Shown: positions 1-7,962 of the stretch, one piece after another
How positions within the stretch are numbered: position 1 is the first letter of the stretch
Layout: each line of letters starts with the position of its first letter
DNA from: DASZTU01 sp035493835
GTDB taxonomy: Bacteria > Pseudomonadota > Alphaproteobacteria > Rhizobiales > Devosiaceae
Assembly (NCBI GenBank): GCA_035493835.1
Contig: DATJHO010000016.1
Coordinates: forward strand, 1-64,000
Direction: 5' to 3'
Length of the DNA: 64,000 bases
Translations under genes and position numbers: made by a program
The notes under the pieces: generated by a model
Seen by the model: the letters and a program-made list of their open reading frames with translations, nothing else
Databases searched by the model: none
What the model was told of the DNA's origin: nothing

Positions 1-1
1 G

Positions 2-316
2 GCCCGGACCCTCGGGACGCAGTACGCGCTCGCCAAGGCCATCGCCGAGGCTTATTTCCTCGAGCACCGGTTGATCAATGACGACGAGGTGCTAGCCGAT
101 CTCGCGGTGGCGCATGGGTTCGAGCGCGCCGAGGCCGTACGGCTGATCACCGATCCGCGGGAATTGGCGATCACCGAACAATTGGCCCGCGATGCCTCCG
201 GCCAGGGCATCAGCGGCGTGCCGTTCTTCATTTTCGGCGAAAAATACGCCATGTCGGGCGCCCAACCCGAGGAAGTATTCGCGATGGCAATCGAGAAGAC
301 GCTGAGCGAGCTGTAG
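2..316 (+). CDS. DsbA-family (FrnE-like) oxidoreductase, C-terminal part
   Basis: The reading frame enters from the left edge, so the N-terminus and any CxxC active site lie outside the window. The visible ~104 residues are an alpha-helical stretch followed by the motif GISGVPFFIFGEKYAMSGAQ. This is the cis-proline segment and last beta-hairpin of the thioredoxin-fold DsbA/FrnE/2-hydroxychromene-2-carboxylate isomerase family. It ends in a helix and the stop TAG. Family members are thiol-disulfide or isomerase-like enzymes of the cytoplasm; which reaction this one performs cannot be told from the C-terminus alone. Confidence 0.8.
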   Translation, partial: ARTLGTQYALAKAIAEAYFLEHRLINDDEVLADLAVAHGFERAEAVRLITDPRELAITEQLARDASGQGISGVPFFIFGEKYAMSGAQPEEVFAMAIEKTLSEL

Positions 317-374
317 CCCCCTTGCTTGATCGATCCTGATCGGGTTGACTTCCGCTCCCCGATCAGGAGCAGTC

Positions 375-1241
375 ATGAGGATCTTGCGGCGTCTCGTTCT
401 CCTGCTGGTTGCGGCAGTGGTTGTCATCTACTTCGCCGCAATGGGCGTCCTCTATTTCAAGCAGCGCGACTTTGAATACGATCCCGGGCACGTGGTGGTT
501 GCGCTCGCGGATACGGCGCTGAGCCGGGCACAGGCGGTGAGCATTCCGACTTCGGATAATGCCGCGGTCAATGGCTGGTACCAGCCGCCCGGGGCCGGCA
601 AGCCAGTGATCCTCTACTACAAAGGCAACGCCGACAGCTTTTCGACGGAGCACCCGCGCTTCGAGGCCTGGGTCAATGACGACTATGGCTTTCTCGCCTT
701 CGACTATCGCGGCTTTCCGGCATCGCCGGGGACGATCACCCAGCAGCATGTCCTCGATGATGCGCTGGCCGCCTACGACTGGCTTAAAGGCAAGGGGTTT
801 CCCATCGTTGTCTGGGGCCGTTCGCTCGGCTCGGGGCCCGCGACTTATGTGGCGAGCCGGCGCGAACCAGAGGCGCTGCTGCTCGAAACCCCGTTTCTTT
901 CCGCGGTAGACGTCGCATTCGACCGATACCCCTATATGCCCGTCCATTGGCTGATGCAGGACCAGTTCCCGGTCAAGGATTGGATCGGGGCGGTCAAGGC
1001 GCCGGTCTATGTGGCGCATGGCGACGACGACCACACCATCGACGTGCATCACGGCCGGGCGGTCTATGACCTTGTGCCCAACAAGTATGGCCTGTGGATC
1101 GTGCCCGGCGCCGACCATGACGATTTGTGGAAAGACGGCATCTGGGACAAGGCCAAGACGTTCTTCACCGATGTCGAGAACGGAGTGGGCGGCACCGCAG
1201 CGAAAGCCGCGCCCGTTCCGGGGACGGCGACAAAAAGCTGA
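375..1241 (+). CDS. membrane-anchored alpha/beta hydrolase (Bem46-like)
   Basis: About 288 residues. An uncleaved N-terminal hydrophobic segment (first ~25 residues after MRILRR) probably anchors it to the inner membrane with the hydrolase domain outside. The fold is recognisable from the nucleophile elbow GRSLGSG, the oxyanion/strand region ILYYKGNAD, the acid region HGDDDHTI and a late His in GADHDD. The ATG at 375 is preferred because CAGGAG stands 5-6 bases upstream; an in-frame TTG at 345 would add ten residues without a ribosome site. Substrate is unknown; the family includes serine esterases/peptidases such as Bem46. Confidence 0.85.
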   Translation: MRILRRLVLLLVAAVVVIYFAAMGVLYFKQRDFEYDPGHVVVALADTALSRAQAVSIPTSDNAAVNGWYQPPGAGKPVILYYKGNADSFSTEHPRFEAWVNDDYGFLAFDYRGFPASPGTITQQHVLDDALAAYDWLKGKGFPIVVWGRSLGSGPATYVASRREPEALLLETPFLSAVDVAFDRYPYMPVHWLMQDQFPVKDWIGAVKAPVYVAHGDDDHTIDVHHGRAVYDLVPNKYGLWIVPGADHDDLWKDGIWDKAKTFFTDVENGVGGTAAKAAPVPGTATKS

Positions 1242-1330
1242 CCGAAGTTGCGGGGTCCACCCCCCCCGGACGCTACCGCGCTCACCCGCCCCGCAAGGGG
1301 AGGGAGCGGTGGAACGCAAGCCGTGCAACA

Positions 1331-1357
1331 AGAAAACCCCGCCCGTTTCGGGCGGGG
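1331..1357 (-). terminator. intrinsic terminator of the DUF992 gene
   Basis: Perfect 9-bp stem CCCCGCCCG / CGGGCGGGG with a 3-base loop at 1337-1357. Read on the minus strand it is followed by TTTTCTTG. It lies 20 bases past the stop of the DUF992 gene. Confidence 0.85.
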
Positions 1358-1376
1358 TAGGTGAGGTGCAAAAACC

Positions 1377-1850
1377 TCAGCGCAGCGCCAGGCTCGAGAA
1401 GGCGACCGACAGGTTGAGGCCGGCCTGGGCCTGTACGCTCACCGGCTGCAGCGCGAAGCTGCGATGTGAACCGCCGACCAGCCAATTGGCGCCGAGGCCG
1501 ACCCCGAACGTCGCTTCGCCCGAGGCGCCGGCATAATTGCCCGCGAGCGCATGGGGGGTGTAGCGCGTGTGGGTGGCGGCAAAGACCAGCCACTCGATAT
1601 GGGTCAGGGCGGTGAAGCCGACATCGAGGCCAAGCTTGTTGATGTCGCCGTGATAGGTCTCGGTGCGATGCCCGTCGCGATAGAAGTAGCAGACCAGCGG
1701 CTTGGAAGACCCGATAATGAAGCCGATGCCGGGCGCCACATTGCAGGCGAGCCGCCCCACCTGAACGCGGCCCTGTGCTGCCTCGGCATGGCCAATCCCA
1801 ACCATCATGGCGGCGGCTGCCAGCGATGCGAGAATCAAACGCTTAACCAT
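1377..1850 (-). CDS. DUF992 secreted protein
   Basis: 157 residues. It has a Sec signal peptide with a cleavage-type end GHAEAA near residue 25, then a mature domain starting with VQVGRLACNVAPGIGFIIGS. The tail contains GASGEATFGVGLGANWLVGG and ALQPVSVQAQAGLNL, the conserved glycine-rich blocks of DUF992 proteins of Rhizobiales. Two cysteines (in LACNV and LVCYF) could form a periplasmic disulfide. No function is established for the family. It is monocistronic with its own terminator. Confidence 0.85.
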   Translation of the reverse strand: MVKRLILASLAAAAMMVGIGHAEAAQGRVQVGRLACNVAPGIGFIIGSSKPLVCYFYRDGHRTETYHGDINKLGLDVGFTALTHIEWLVFAATHTRYTPHALAGNYAGASGEATFGVGLGANWLVGGSHRSFALQPVSVQAQAGLNLSVAFSSLALR

Positions 1851-1974
1851 CGTCCCTGTCCCCTCTGGTTTGTTTATGGTTCCTTAAATCGACACGTTGT
1901 CGGGCCGGCCGCAAGAGCAACCATGTCACACATGGTCGGGCTCTGACCGTCATCTACGCCGAGCCAATGCCACT

Positions 1975-2070
1975 CCAGCCACCGGCATGGCAGCATGGGC
2001 CCCAGGGGCAAGCCCCGGGGATGACGATGTGGCAAGGGATGCGACCGAACGCCGACGCCACGCCGGCAGC
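1975..2070. repeat. dispersed intergenic repeat, family C (copy 1)
   Basis: The stretch GGCAGCATGGGCCCC followed by GGGGCAAG, CCGGGGATGA and GATGTGGCAAGGG recurs almost unchanged near 62229-62290. Both copies are intergenic. The gap 1851-1974 upstream of the DUF992 start holds no convincing gene. Confidence 0.6.
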
Positions 2071-2080
2071 ACCGAAAACA

Positions 2081-2113
2081 AAAATGCCGCCCCGAAGGAC
2101 GGCATTTTTTTTA
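2081..2113 (-). terminator. intrinsic terminator of rpsU
   Basis: Stem AAAATGCCG / CGGCATTTT around a CCCCGAAGGA-type loop. T-runs on both strands make it potentially bidirectional. It sits 18 bases past the rpsU stop. Confidence 0.8.
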
Positions 2114-2130
2114 TCAGTAGAGAGACGCTC

Positions 2131-2376
2131 TCACGCGCGCGGCTGCGGCCGGGCGGCGGCGGCGGGCGCGGGCACACCGCTCTCGCGCTGGGCACGCTTG
2201 CGGGCCAGCTTGCGGGCGCGGCGAACGGCCTCGGCCTTCTGGCGAGCCTTCTTTTCAGAGGGCTTCTCGTAATAGTTGCGGAGCTTCATCTCGCGAAAAA
2301 CGCCTTCGCGCTGGAGCTTCTTCTTCAGCGCGCGAAGCGCCTGATCCACATTGTTATCGCGAACGACTACTTGCAA
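2131..2376 (-). CDS. rpsU: 30S ribosomal protein bS21
   Basis: From the proposed TTG start the protein begins MQVVVRDNNVDQALRALKKK, the invariant bS21 N-terminus, followed by LQREGVFREMKLRNYYEKPS and a Lys/Arg-rich helix. A TTG start at 2376 fits the family best; an upstream ATG at 2433 would add 19 unrelated residues. GAAAGGG lies about ten bases before the TTG. The C-terminus carries an Ala/Pro tail (SGVPAPAAAARPQPRA) common in alphaproteobacterial S21. The protein sits on the small subunit near the anti-Shine-Dalgarno region. Confidence 0.93.
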   Translation of the reverse strand: MQVVVRDNNVDQALRALKKKLQREGVFREMKLRNYYEKPSEKKARQKAEAVRRARKLARKRAQRESGVPAPAAAARPQPRA

Positions 2377-2530
2377 GCGCCAACCGCCCTTTCGAACCGC
2401 ATCATCAGTGTTGGAGTGGAGCGTCGAGCCCAAAATGTCTCAACGCCGACCGGCAGGGCCGATCACCGTGGTGCGCGTCAATAGCAGAAGCCTCTGCCAG
2501 TGTCCATGGGATTGCGGCAGAAGAATGCAG

Positions 2531-3619
2531 CTATTTCGCCGCAGGCATGCGGCCGACGTGATTGAGGTGCCCCATCTTCCGGCCGGGCCGCGCTTCGTGC
2601 TTGCCGTAGAGGTGCGGGCGGATGCCGGGGCCCAGCCGCGCCGGGAACTCGAGGCCGTCGTCGCCGACGAGGTTTTCCATCACCACGTCCGCGAGGCGTT
2701 TCGGATCGCCGAGCGGCCAGCCGCAAATCGCCCTGATATGCTGCTCGAACTGGTCGGTGATGCAAACGGCCTCGGTCCAGTGGCCGGAATTGTGGACACG
2801 CGGGGCGATCTCATTGACCAGGAGATCGTCGCCGGTGACGAAGAACTCCACCCCGAGCACCCCGACATAGCCGAGGGCGTCGACAATCGCGGCGGCGGCT
2901 TCTCGCGCCGCGATGCCGAGGTCGGCGGAGATCGCGGCCGGTACCGTGCTCGTCGCGAGAATGTGATGCCGGTGGATGTTCTCGGCGGGCTCGAAGGCGC
3001 GCACTTCGCCCGAAATGCCACGGGCCACCACCACCGAGACTTCCTTCTCGAACGGGATGAAGGCTTCGAGCACCAGCGGTTTTGGCGCAAGTGCCGCGAA
3101 GGCCGCCTCAAGCTCGGCGGGCACGCTGATGATGCGCTGGCCCTTGCCGTCATAACCAAGGCGTGTGGTCTTGAGCACAGCGGGCGCGCCGAGCGCGGTG
3201 AGCGCGTGGTGCAACTCTGCGAGGGTTTCCACCGCGTGATAAGAGGCAACCGGAATGTTCAATCCGGCGATAAACGCCTTTTCCTTCAGCCGGTCCTGCG
3301 CGATTTCGAGCGCATCGGCGCCGGGGAATAGCGGCTTGCGCCTGGCGAGAAAGCGGGCGGTCGCGACCGGCACGTTCTCGAATTCATAGGTCACGACGTC
3401 CACGGCATCGGCAAAGGCGGCGAGCGCCGCCTCGTCGTCATAGGCGGCGACGGTTTTCCGTGGCGTTACGTCGAAGGCCGGGCTCTCGGGATCCGGGCAG
3501 AAGATATGCGTTCGCATCCCCAGCCGGGCGGCGGCGAGCGCCAGCATGCGCCCGAGTTGGCCGCCGCCAAGAATGCCGATGGTGCTCATCGGCGGCAGTG
3601 GCGCATTATTCGGCATCAT
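2531..3619 (-). CDS. purK: N5-carboxyaminoimidazole ribonucleotide synthase
   Basis: 362 residues, usual PurK length. An N-terminal Rossmann-like pre-ATP-grasp motif TIGILGGGQLGRMLALAA is followed by an ATP-grasp domain with LKTTRLGYDGKGQ (ATP-binding loop), EAFIPFEKEVSVVVAR and the metal/substrate segment VNEIAPRVHNSGHWT. It converts AIR, ATP and bicarbonate to N5-CAIR in purine synthesis. The start overlaps the purE stop by 14 bases, giving a purE-purK operon. A second ATG at 3589 (MSTIGILGG) is a possible shorter start; neither has a strong ribosome site, in keeping with translational coupling. Confidence 0.95.
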   Translation of the reverse strand: MMPNNAPLPPMSTIGILGGGQLGRMLALAAARLGMRTHIFCPDPESPAFDVTPRKTVAAYDDEAALAAFADAVDVVTYEFENVPVATARFLARRKPLFPGADALEIAQDRLKEKAFIAGLNIPVASYHAVETLAELHHALTALGAPAVLKTTRLGYDGKGQRIISVPAELEAAFAALAPKPLVLEAFIPFEKEVSVVVARGISGEVRAFEPAENIHRHHILATSTVPAAISADLGIAAREAAAAIVDALGYVGVLGVEFFVTGDDLLVNEIAPRVHNSGHWTEAVCITDQFEQHIRAICGWPLGDPKRLADVVMENLVGDDGLEFPARLGPGIRPHLYGKHEARPGRKMGHLNHVGRMPAAK

Positions 3620-4103
3620 CGCTCGGGAATTCCGGCACGCTGGCGGTCAAATTCAGGCGGAACTGCGCCAGCGAGGCTTCGACTTCGGGGTCGCTCAGCG
3701 CCAGCACGGCGGCGGCGAGCAGGGCCGCATTGGTCGCGCCCGCTTCCCCGATGGCGAGGGTGCCCACGGGGATGCCGGCCGGCATCTGCACGATCGACAA
3801 GAGGCTGTCCTGCCCGGAGAGGGCCTTGGAACGAACCGGCACGCCGAAGACGGGGAGGGGAGTGATCGAGGCGATCATGCCGGGCAAATGCGCTGCCCCG
3901 CCGGCCCCGGCGATGATCACCTTGAAACCCTCCTGCTTGGCGCTCGCGGAGAATTCGTAGAGGCGGCGTGGGGTGCGATGGGCCGAAACGATCCGCGCCT
4001 CGTATTCGATCTTGAGCGTATCGAGGGTTTCGGCGGCATGGCGCATTGTCGGCCAGTCAGACTGGCTGCCCATGATGATGGCAACGGGAGGCGAAGTCAG
4101 CAT
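3606..4103 (-). CDS. purE: N5-carboxyaminoimidazole ribonucleotide mutase
   Basis: 165 residues. The motifs VAIIMGSQSDWPTM, IVSAHRTPRRLYEF, IIAGAGGAAHLPGMIAS and GVPVRSKALSGQDSLLSIVQ are the class I PurE signature, including the catalytic Ser-Asp and His loop. It rearranges N5-CAIR to CAIR, the step after PurK. The ATG at 4103 is the start expected from the family; upstream in-frame codons encode non-conserved residues. Confidence 0.95.
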   Translation of the reverse strand: MLTSPPVAIIMGSQSDWPTMRHAAETLDTLKIEYEARIVSAHRTPRRLYEFSASAKQEGFKVIIAGAGGAAHLPGMIASITPLPVFGVPVRSKALSGQDSLLSIVQMPAGIPVGTLAIGEAGATNAALLAAAVLALSDPEVEASLAQFRLNLTASVPEFPSDDAE

Positions 4104-4179
4104 GGCCGGTTCCGCTTGCTGGCGCAAAGCCGCGCTGTAGCCGAAATGGTCCGGGGCGGCAAGCCTCGATGCCGACCGC

Positions 4180-4890
4180 CTACTCGGCGGCGACCGCCGC
4201 ACCGTGCCAGCTCTCCGAAAAGGCACAGACCGATTCCTGATCCGTCAATTCGATGCTGCCCTCGGGAATGCCGAGGATGCGGTCGATGACGGTGCCGAGA
4301 TAGCGCATCCGCTCCACCAGCCGGCTGAGGCGCGCCTCGAACTGGTCCGGCGTCCTGGCTGCATAGAGAGCGGCGATCATGGGGCGGTTGGACGTCATCA
4401 GATGCAGGATGATGTCCGTGGCCCCTTCCGGATCGCTGGTGTCGAAGGTCCGCTCGGCCACGCCCTCGGTAATGATCCGAGCAAGCATCGGCCGGATGAT
4501 TGCGTTCGCGGCAGACTGGGTCCGCTCGTAGAGCCGAATGTTTTCCGGTCGGAAGATCGGGGCGAAAGCGGCGAAAAGCTCAGGCGCAACCTCGGCCTTC
4601 TGGTTGCGCAGGCGGCTGAGGAAGCTGCTGAGGCGCTCGAAAGCGTCGAGGGTCTCGTCCTCCAGCAGCGATTGGGCACGGCCAGCGGACTCGGCGGCGT
4701 AGCGCTCCGCCAGCGCCTCGATCAGCCCCTCCTTGGAATCGAAGTGATGGTAGAAGGCGCCCTTTGAAATGCCGACCTCGGCGATGACGTCGCTGACCGA
4801 GGTCTCATCGTATCCCTTGGCGGCGATCAGGCGCATCGCTGCGTCGAGCAACTCCTGCTTGCGTATGATTGCCGACTTCACCACTCGCAT
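4180..4890 (-). CDS. TetR-family transcriptional regulator
   Basis: 236 residues. The N-terminal TetR helix-turn-helix is clear: RKQELLDAAMRLIAAKGYDETSVSDV, then IAEVGISKGAFYHHFDSKEGLIEAL. The remaining ~170 residues are an all-helical ligand/dimer domain without a recognisable ligand signature. The ATG at 4890 is preceded by GAGGAGGAT. A perfect 7-1-7 palindrome 30 bases upstream (4920-4934) is a likely autoregulatory operator. No efflux pump or enzyme is adjacent, so the target genes are unknown; the nearest are the DUF465 genes. Confidence 0.92.
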   Translation of the reverse strand: MRVVKSAIIRKQELLDAAMRLIAAKGYDETSVSDVIAEVGISKGAFYHHFDSKEGLIEALAERYAAESAGRAQSLLEDETLDAFERLSSFLSRLRNQKAEVAPELFAAFAPIFRPENIRLYERTQSAANAIIRPMLARIITEGVAERTFDTSDPEGATDIILHLMTSNRPMIAALYAARTPDQFEARLSRLVERMRYLGTVIDRILGIPEGSIELTDQESVCAFSESWHGAAVAAE

Positions 4891-4919
4891 TCGGATCCTC
4901 CTCGCTGCGGGTCGTAACT

Positions 4920-4934
4920 GACCGACGGTCGGTC
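4920..4934. promoter_or_regulatory. palindromic operator, probably for the adjacent TetR protein
   Basis: GACCGAC-G-GTCGGTC is a perfect inverted repeat with a single-base spacer, the shape of TetR-family operators. It is placed between the TetR start codon and the DUF465 gene. Confidence 0.7.
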
Positions 4935-5021
4935 GCTTCTAGCATGCGACCAACTGACGCAGGGAGCGCTGCGCCGCATGGCAGGGTTGCGATTTTCGAA
5001 TGGCCGGGTGGTCCTGGGCGG

Positions 5022-5237
5022 TCAGGCAATGATATCGGGCAGCAGGATCTGTTCGAGCTGCAGGATGCGGTCCTTGAGCAGCAGCTTGCGCTTTTTCAGC
5101 CGCTGCACCAGCATCTGGTCAGCGACGCCCGTGGCGATCAGGGTGGATATGGCAGCGTCGAGATCGGCATGTTCCTGCCGCTTGGCGGCAAGCTCCAGCC
5201 CGAGGGCCGCTTCCTGTTCCTTGGTCAGAGGCAGCAT
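5022..5237 (-). CDS. DUF465 (YdcH-like) small coiled-coil protein
   Basis: 71 residues, almost wholly helical: LTKEQEAALGLELAAKRQEHADLDAAI, then the family tail LVQRLKKRKLLLKDRILQLE. The ATG at 5237 gives the normal family length; a longer frame to 5321 adds a non-conserved N-terminus. Members are small DksA-tail-like proteins of unknown role. It lies in divergent orientation to a second DUF465 gene at 5399, with an operator-like repeat between them. Confidence 0.85.
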   Translation of the reverse strand: MLPLTKEQEAALGLELAAKRQEHADLDAAISTLIATGVADQMLVQRLKKRKLLLKDRILQLEQILLPDIIA

Positions 5238-5322
5238 CGATCGACCCAACTTGCTGGATACGCGATCATCAAATTGCGCTTGGCCTACCGTAAAGGCAAA
5301 AGATTTGCATCCTGTTTTCAAC

Positions 5323-5337
5323 TGACCCGATCGGTCA
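5323..5337. promoter_or_regulatory. second operator-like inverted repeat
   Basis: TGACC-CGATC-GGTCA lies between the divergent DUF465 genes. It shares the ACTGACC / GGTC half-sites with the operator at 4920-4934 but has a five-base spacer, so it may be a weaker site for the same regulator or unrelated. Confidence 0.35.
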
Positions 5338-5398
5338 TCGACAAGCCATTAAGTTTTTGTGACGATCGGTGCGTCCGAAAGCTGGAAAGGAGTTGTCA

Positions 5399-5575
5399 AT
5401 GACAACTGAAGGCCACATCGCCGCGCTCGAGCGGCGTCATCAGGAACTCGACCGCCAGATCCAGGAGGAGATGACGCATTTGACGCGCGATGATCTGCTC
5501 ATCGCTGCGCTCAAGCGCAAGAAACTCGAGCTCAAGGACGAATTGAACAAGCAGCAACGTCACACCGCCGCTTAG
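5399..5575 (+). CDS. DUF465 (YdcH-like) small coiled-coil protein, second copy
   Basis: 58 residues. The ATG at 5399 follows GAAAGGAG with correct spacing. The sequence HIAALERRHQELDRQIQEEM followed by LLIAALKRKKLELKDELNK is the DUF465 pattern: a basic KRKKLELKDE helix at the end. It diverges from the copy at 5022-5237 and resembles it mainly in the C-terminal helix. The function is unknown. A terminator follows 24 bases downstream. Confidence 0.87.
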   Translation: MTTEGHIAALERRHQELDRQIQEEMTHLTRDDLLIAALKRKKLELKDELNKQQRHTAA

Positions 5576-5598
5576 TAAGCTATTTTTCGTCAGCCTCG

Positions 5599-5630
5599 AA
5601 AGGCCGAGGGAAATCCTCCGGCCTTTTTTG
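5599..5630 (+). terminator. intrinsic terminator of the second DUF465 gene
   Basis: AAAGGCCGAGG pairs with CCTCCGGCCTTT (one bulge) and is followed directly by TTTTTTG. Confidence 0.85.
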
Positions 5631-5684
5631 TTGTCTGGCTGAAGGGGAGCGTTGTTCGGACATCTGTCGCGTTACCCCCCCCTC

Positions 5685-5763
5685 ATCCTGAGCTTGTCGA
5701 AGGACGAGGATGCTGCACGCGGTGCCAACGACCTCTTGGTTCGACAGGCTCGCCATGAGGTCG
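5685..5763. repeat. dispersed palindromic repeat, family B (copy 1)
   Basis: CCTCATCCTGAGCTTGTCGA followed by AGGACGAGG, with the partner half GGTTCGACAGGCTCGCC about 45 bases on. The same paired halves recur inverted at 14188-14272 and in part at 11862-11935. Such elements are common between genes in alphaproteobacteria. Confidence 0.7.
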
Positions 5764-5816
5764 GGAGAGGCTGAATTGCGCCGCAAAAGGCCGCGAGATC
5801 GGATGAGCCCCGGAGC

Positions 5817-5938
5817 CCCTCATCCGGCGCTACGCGCCACCTTCTCCCGCGAGGGGAGAAGTAAGAAGGAGGCAAGGCCGTGCCACAAATTCCCTCTCCC
5901 CTTGCGGGAGAGGGTGCCGGCAGGCGGGTGAGGGTGGG
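5817..5938. repeat. RIME-like mosaic element, copy R2
   Basis: Two palindromic blocks: CCCTCATCCGGCGC...CTTCTCCCGC-GAGGGGAGAAG and CCCTCTCCCCTTGCGGGAG followed by AGGG, then GGCGGGTGAGGG. The same arrangement occurs at 18288, 30246 and 43858, and in variant form at 17027, 38364 and 60263. The pattern resembles the Rhizobium intergenic mosaic elements (RIME). Confidence 0.75.
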
Positions 5939-5958
5939 CCCTAGCCCCCCTTCAATAC

Positions 5959-6681
5959 TTACTGATCGTCGTCGTCGCGCTTCAGCGACTTCAGCTTGGC
6001 GAACACGGAGTCGGCGTGCAGCTCTTCCTCGTGCTCGGTCCGCTGGTGGTCCTGGTCTTCCGGCGAGGAGCCATGGCCGCGGCTGCCGGCCGAAGCCATC
6101 GCCTCTTCGGCGGTGAGGAGCATGGTGCCCTGCTGGGCCTCCTCGGGGCCGGCAACGCCGCCCTTGCTGGCGCGCGAAACCTCAAGATCAAGGTCGATCT
6201 GCGAGCAGAGCCCGAGCGTCACCGGGTCCATCATGGCAAGGTTTGCCGAATTCCAGTGCGTGCCCTCGCGCACCGACTCGATGGTCGATTTGGTGGTGCC
6301 CACCAGGCGCATTATCTGCGCGTCCTTGAGCTCGGGGTGGCTGCGCAACAGCCACTTGATGGCGTTGGGACGCTCGTTGCGGCGCGAAATGGGGGTGTAG
6401 CGCGGGCCCTTGCGCTTGGCCTGCGCCACGCGCACCTTGGGCTCGCTCATCTTCATGCGATAGTTCGGATCGGCCTCGGCGGCAGCGATCTCCTCGCGCG
6501 TCAGCTGGCCGTTCTGAACGGGGTTGACGCCCATGATGCCGCCGGCGACGTCGCCATCGGCAATGCCCTGCACTTCCAGAGGGTGCAGTCCACAAAACGC
6601 GGCGATCTGCTCGAAGCTCAGCGATGTGTTGTCGACCAGCCAAACAGCGGTCGCCTTGGGCATGAGAAGGGGTGTGGCCAT
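5959..6681 (-). CDS. trcR: TrcR-family (DUF1013) cell-cycle transcriptional regulator
   Basis: 240 residues. It opens MATPLLMPKATAVWLVDNTS and continues with LSFEQIAAFCGLHPLEVQGI, then the conserved DPNYRMKMSE, KGPRYTPISRRNERPNAIKW, LLRSHPELKDAQIMRLVGTT and KSTIESVREGTHWNSANL. These are typical of DUF1013, annotated in Alphaproteobacteria as cell cycle transcriptional regulator TrcR. The middle resembles a helix-turn-helix. The C-terminal ~70 residues are acidic, low in complexity and variable. It lies 2.5 kb from rcdA, another cell-cycle gene, but on the other strand. Confidence 0.88.
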   Translation of the reverse strand: MATPLLMPKATAVWLVDNTSLSFEQIAAFCGLHPLEVQGIADGDVAGGIMGVNPVQNGQLTREEIAAAEADPNYRMKMSEPKVRVAQAKRKGPRYTPISRRNERPNAIKWLLRSHPELKDAQIMRLVGTTKSTIESVREGTHWNSANLAMMDPVTLGLCSQIDLDLEVSRASKGGVAGPEEAQQGTMLLTAEEAMASAGSRGHGSSPEDQDHQRTEHEEELHADSVFAKLKSLKRDDDDQ

Positions 6682-6834
6682 AGCTTAAAACTCTCTCTCA
6701 GGGGCGGCCGGCTATCATCCGGACCGCTCCGCCTCGTTGCGTCATGCTGAGGGGGATGCACACAATATAGGCGCTTGGCCGGATTGCTGCAATGGCGTTG
6801 TGGTTACCAAGGACTTACGCTGCCCCGCCCAAGA

Positions 6835-7848
6835 TCAGCGAAAGCTTTCGCCGAACCGGGTCACAAGCACGATCTTGCCGAAGTGCTCACGTTTTTCCAT
6901 CTCCTCATGGGCAGCAACGGCCTCTTCGAGCGAAAAATATTTCAGCCGGGGAGGGACGAGCCGCCCCTCGTTCAAGGCGGGCCAGACTTTTGCCAGGAGG
7001 CTGTCGGCGATCGCAGCCTTGACCTCGCGTGGCTGTGGCCGAAGCGTCGAGCCGAGGATCGACAACCGCTTGGCGACGATTTTTCCGGCGTTGATCTCGG
7101 CCAGCCCGCCGCCCAGCGTCGCCAACTGGAGGATCACTCCTTCGAGGGCCACCGCCTCGAGGTTCTGCTCGAGGTTCTGCCCGCCCACGATATCGACGAT
7201 GCGATCGGCGCCCCGTCCGTCGGTCAATTCCCTGACCCGCTCCAGCACGTTCTCCCGCCGGTGGTCGATGGTTGCAGCGGCGTGGAGGCTCTCGGCGTAG
7301 GCGGCCTTTTCCGGCGAGGAGACAATGGCAATGGGTCTTGCGCCATAAACTCGAGAGATCGAAATGGCGGCGCCTCCAAGCCCTCCCGCGGCGCCATAGA
7401 TCAGCACGTTCATGCCGGCCGAGAGACCCGCACGCAGCACCAGCGTCTGCTGGATGGTGAAAAACGTTTCCGGCAAGGCGGCGCCGGCAAGCAGGCCCCA
7501 GCCTGTCGGCAATGGCAGCACCTGGCCCTCGGGGACGGCGACAAATTCGGCATAGCCCCCGCCATTGCACAGCGCCACGACCTGCTCGCCCAGCGCGTAA
7601 CGGCTCGCCCCTTCGCCAAGGGCCACAACCACGCCGCCGACTTCGAGGCCGAGGATCGGGGACGCGCCCGGCGGCGGATCGTAGCGGCCGCGCCGCTGCT
7701 GTACGTCTGGCGAATTGACGCCGGCGCCCGCCACCCGGATCAGTATCTCGCCCGGCCCCGGCTGTGGCACGGCAATGGTGCGCGGACGCAGCACTTCCGG
7801 GCCGCCCGGCGTAGTGATGTCGATGCTCAGCATTTCGGTCGGCAGCAT
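6835..7848 (-). CDS. NAD(P)H:quinone oxidoreductase, MDR superfamily
   Basis: 337 residues from the ATG at 7848, which has ACGGAG five bases upstream; an in-frame ATG at 7878 is less likely. It has an N-terminal GroES-like domain (GEILIRVAGAGVNSPDVQQR, GLEVGGVVVALG) and a Rossmann NADPH site IYGAAGGLGGAAISIS. The C-terminus AHEEMEKREHFGKIVL is the family's usual end. It lacks the cysteine cluster of zinc dehydrogenases, so it belongs to the zinc-free quinone reductase/PIG3 type. It is divergent from the DUF1192 gene. Confidence 0.9.
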   Translation of the reverse strand: MLPTEMLSIDITTPGGPEVLRPRTIAVPQPGPGEILIRVAGAGVNSPDVQQRRGRYDPPPGASPILGLEVGGVVVALGEGASRYALGEQVVALCNGGGYAEFVAVPEGQVLPLPTGWGLLAGAALPETFFTIQQTLVLRAGLSAGMNVLIYGAAGGLGGAAISISRVYGARPIAIVSSPEKAAYAESLHAAATIDHRRENVLERVRELTDGRGADRIVDIVGGQNLEQNLEAVALEGVILQLATLGGGLAEINAGKIVAKRLSILGSTLRPQPREVKAAIADSLLAKVWPALNEGRLVPPRLKYFSLEEAVAAHEEMEKREHFGKIVLVTRFGESFR

Positions 7849-7962
7849 GTGGTCTCCGTCAAGTTCAGGAACCTTCAAGGTAAGTCACTGTGGGATGGCT
7901 GGACCTTGCCCGGCAACTCCCAGGGAGTGCAATATGGCGAAAAAGACGGAAAGGATGCCCCC

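Noticed and set aside
363..1331. Minus-strand ORF of 322 codons
   Set aside because: It is the antisense shadow of the hydrolase gene; Arg/His-rich with no motif.
5817..5938. CRISPR array
   Set aside because: Repeats are single dispersed palindromes, not regularly spaced units with spacers.
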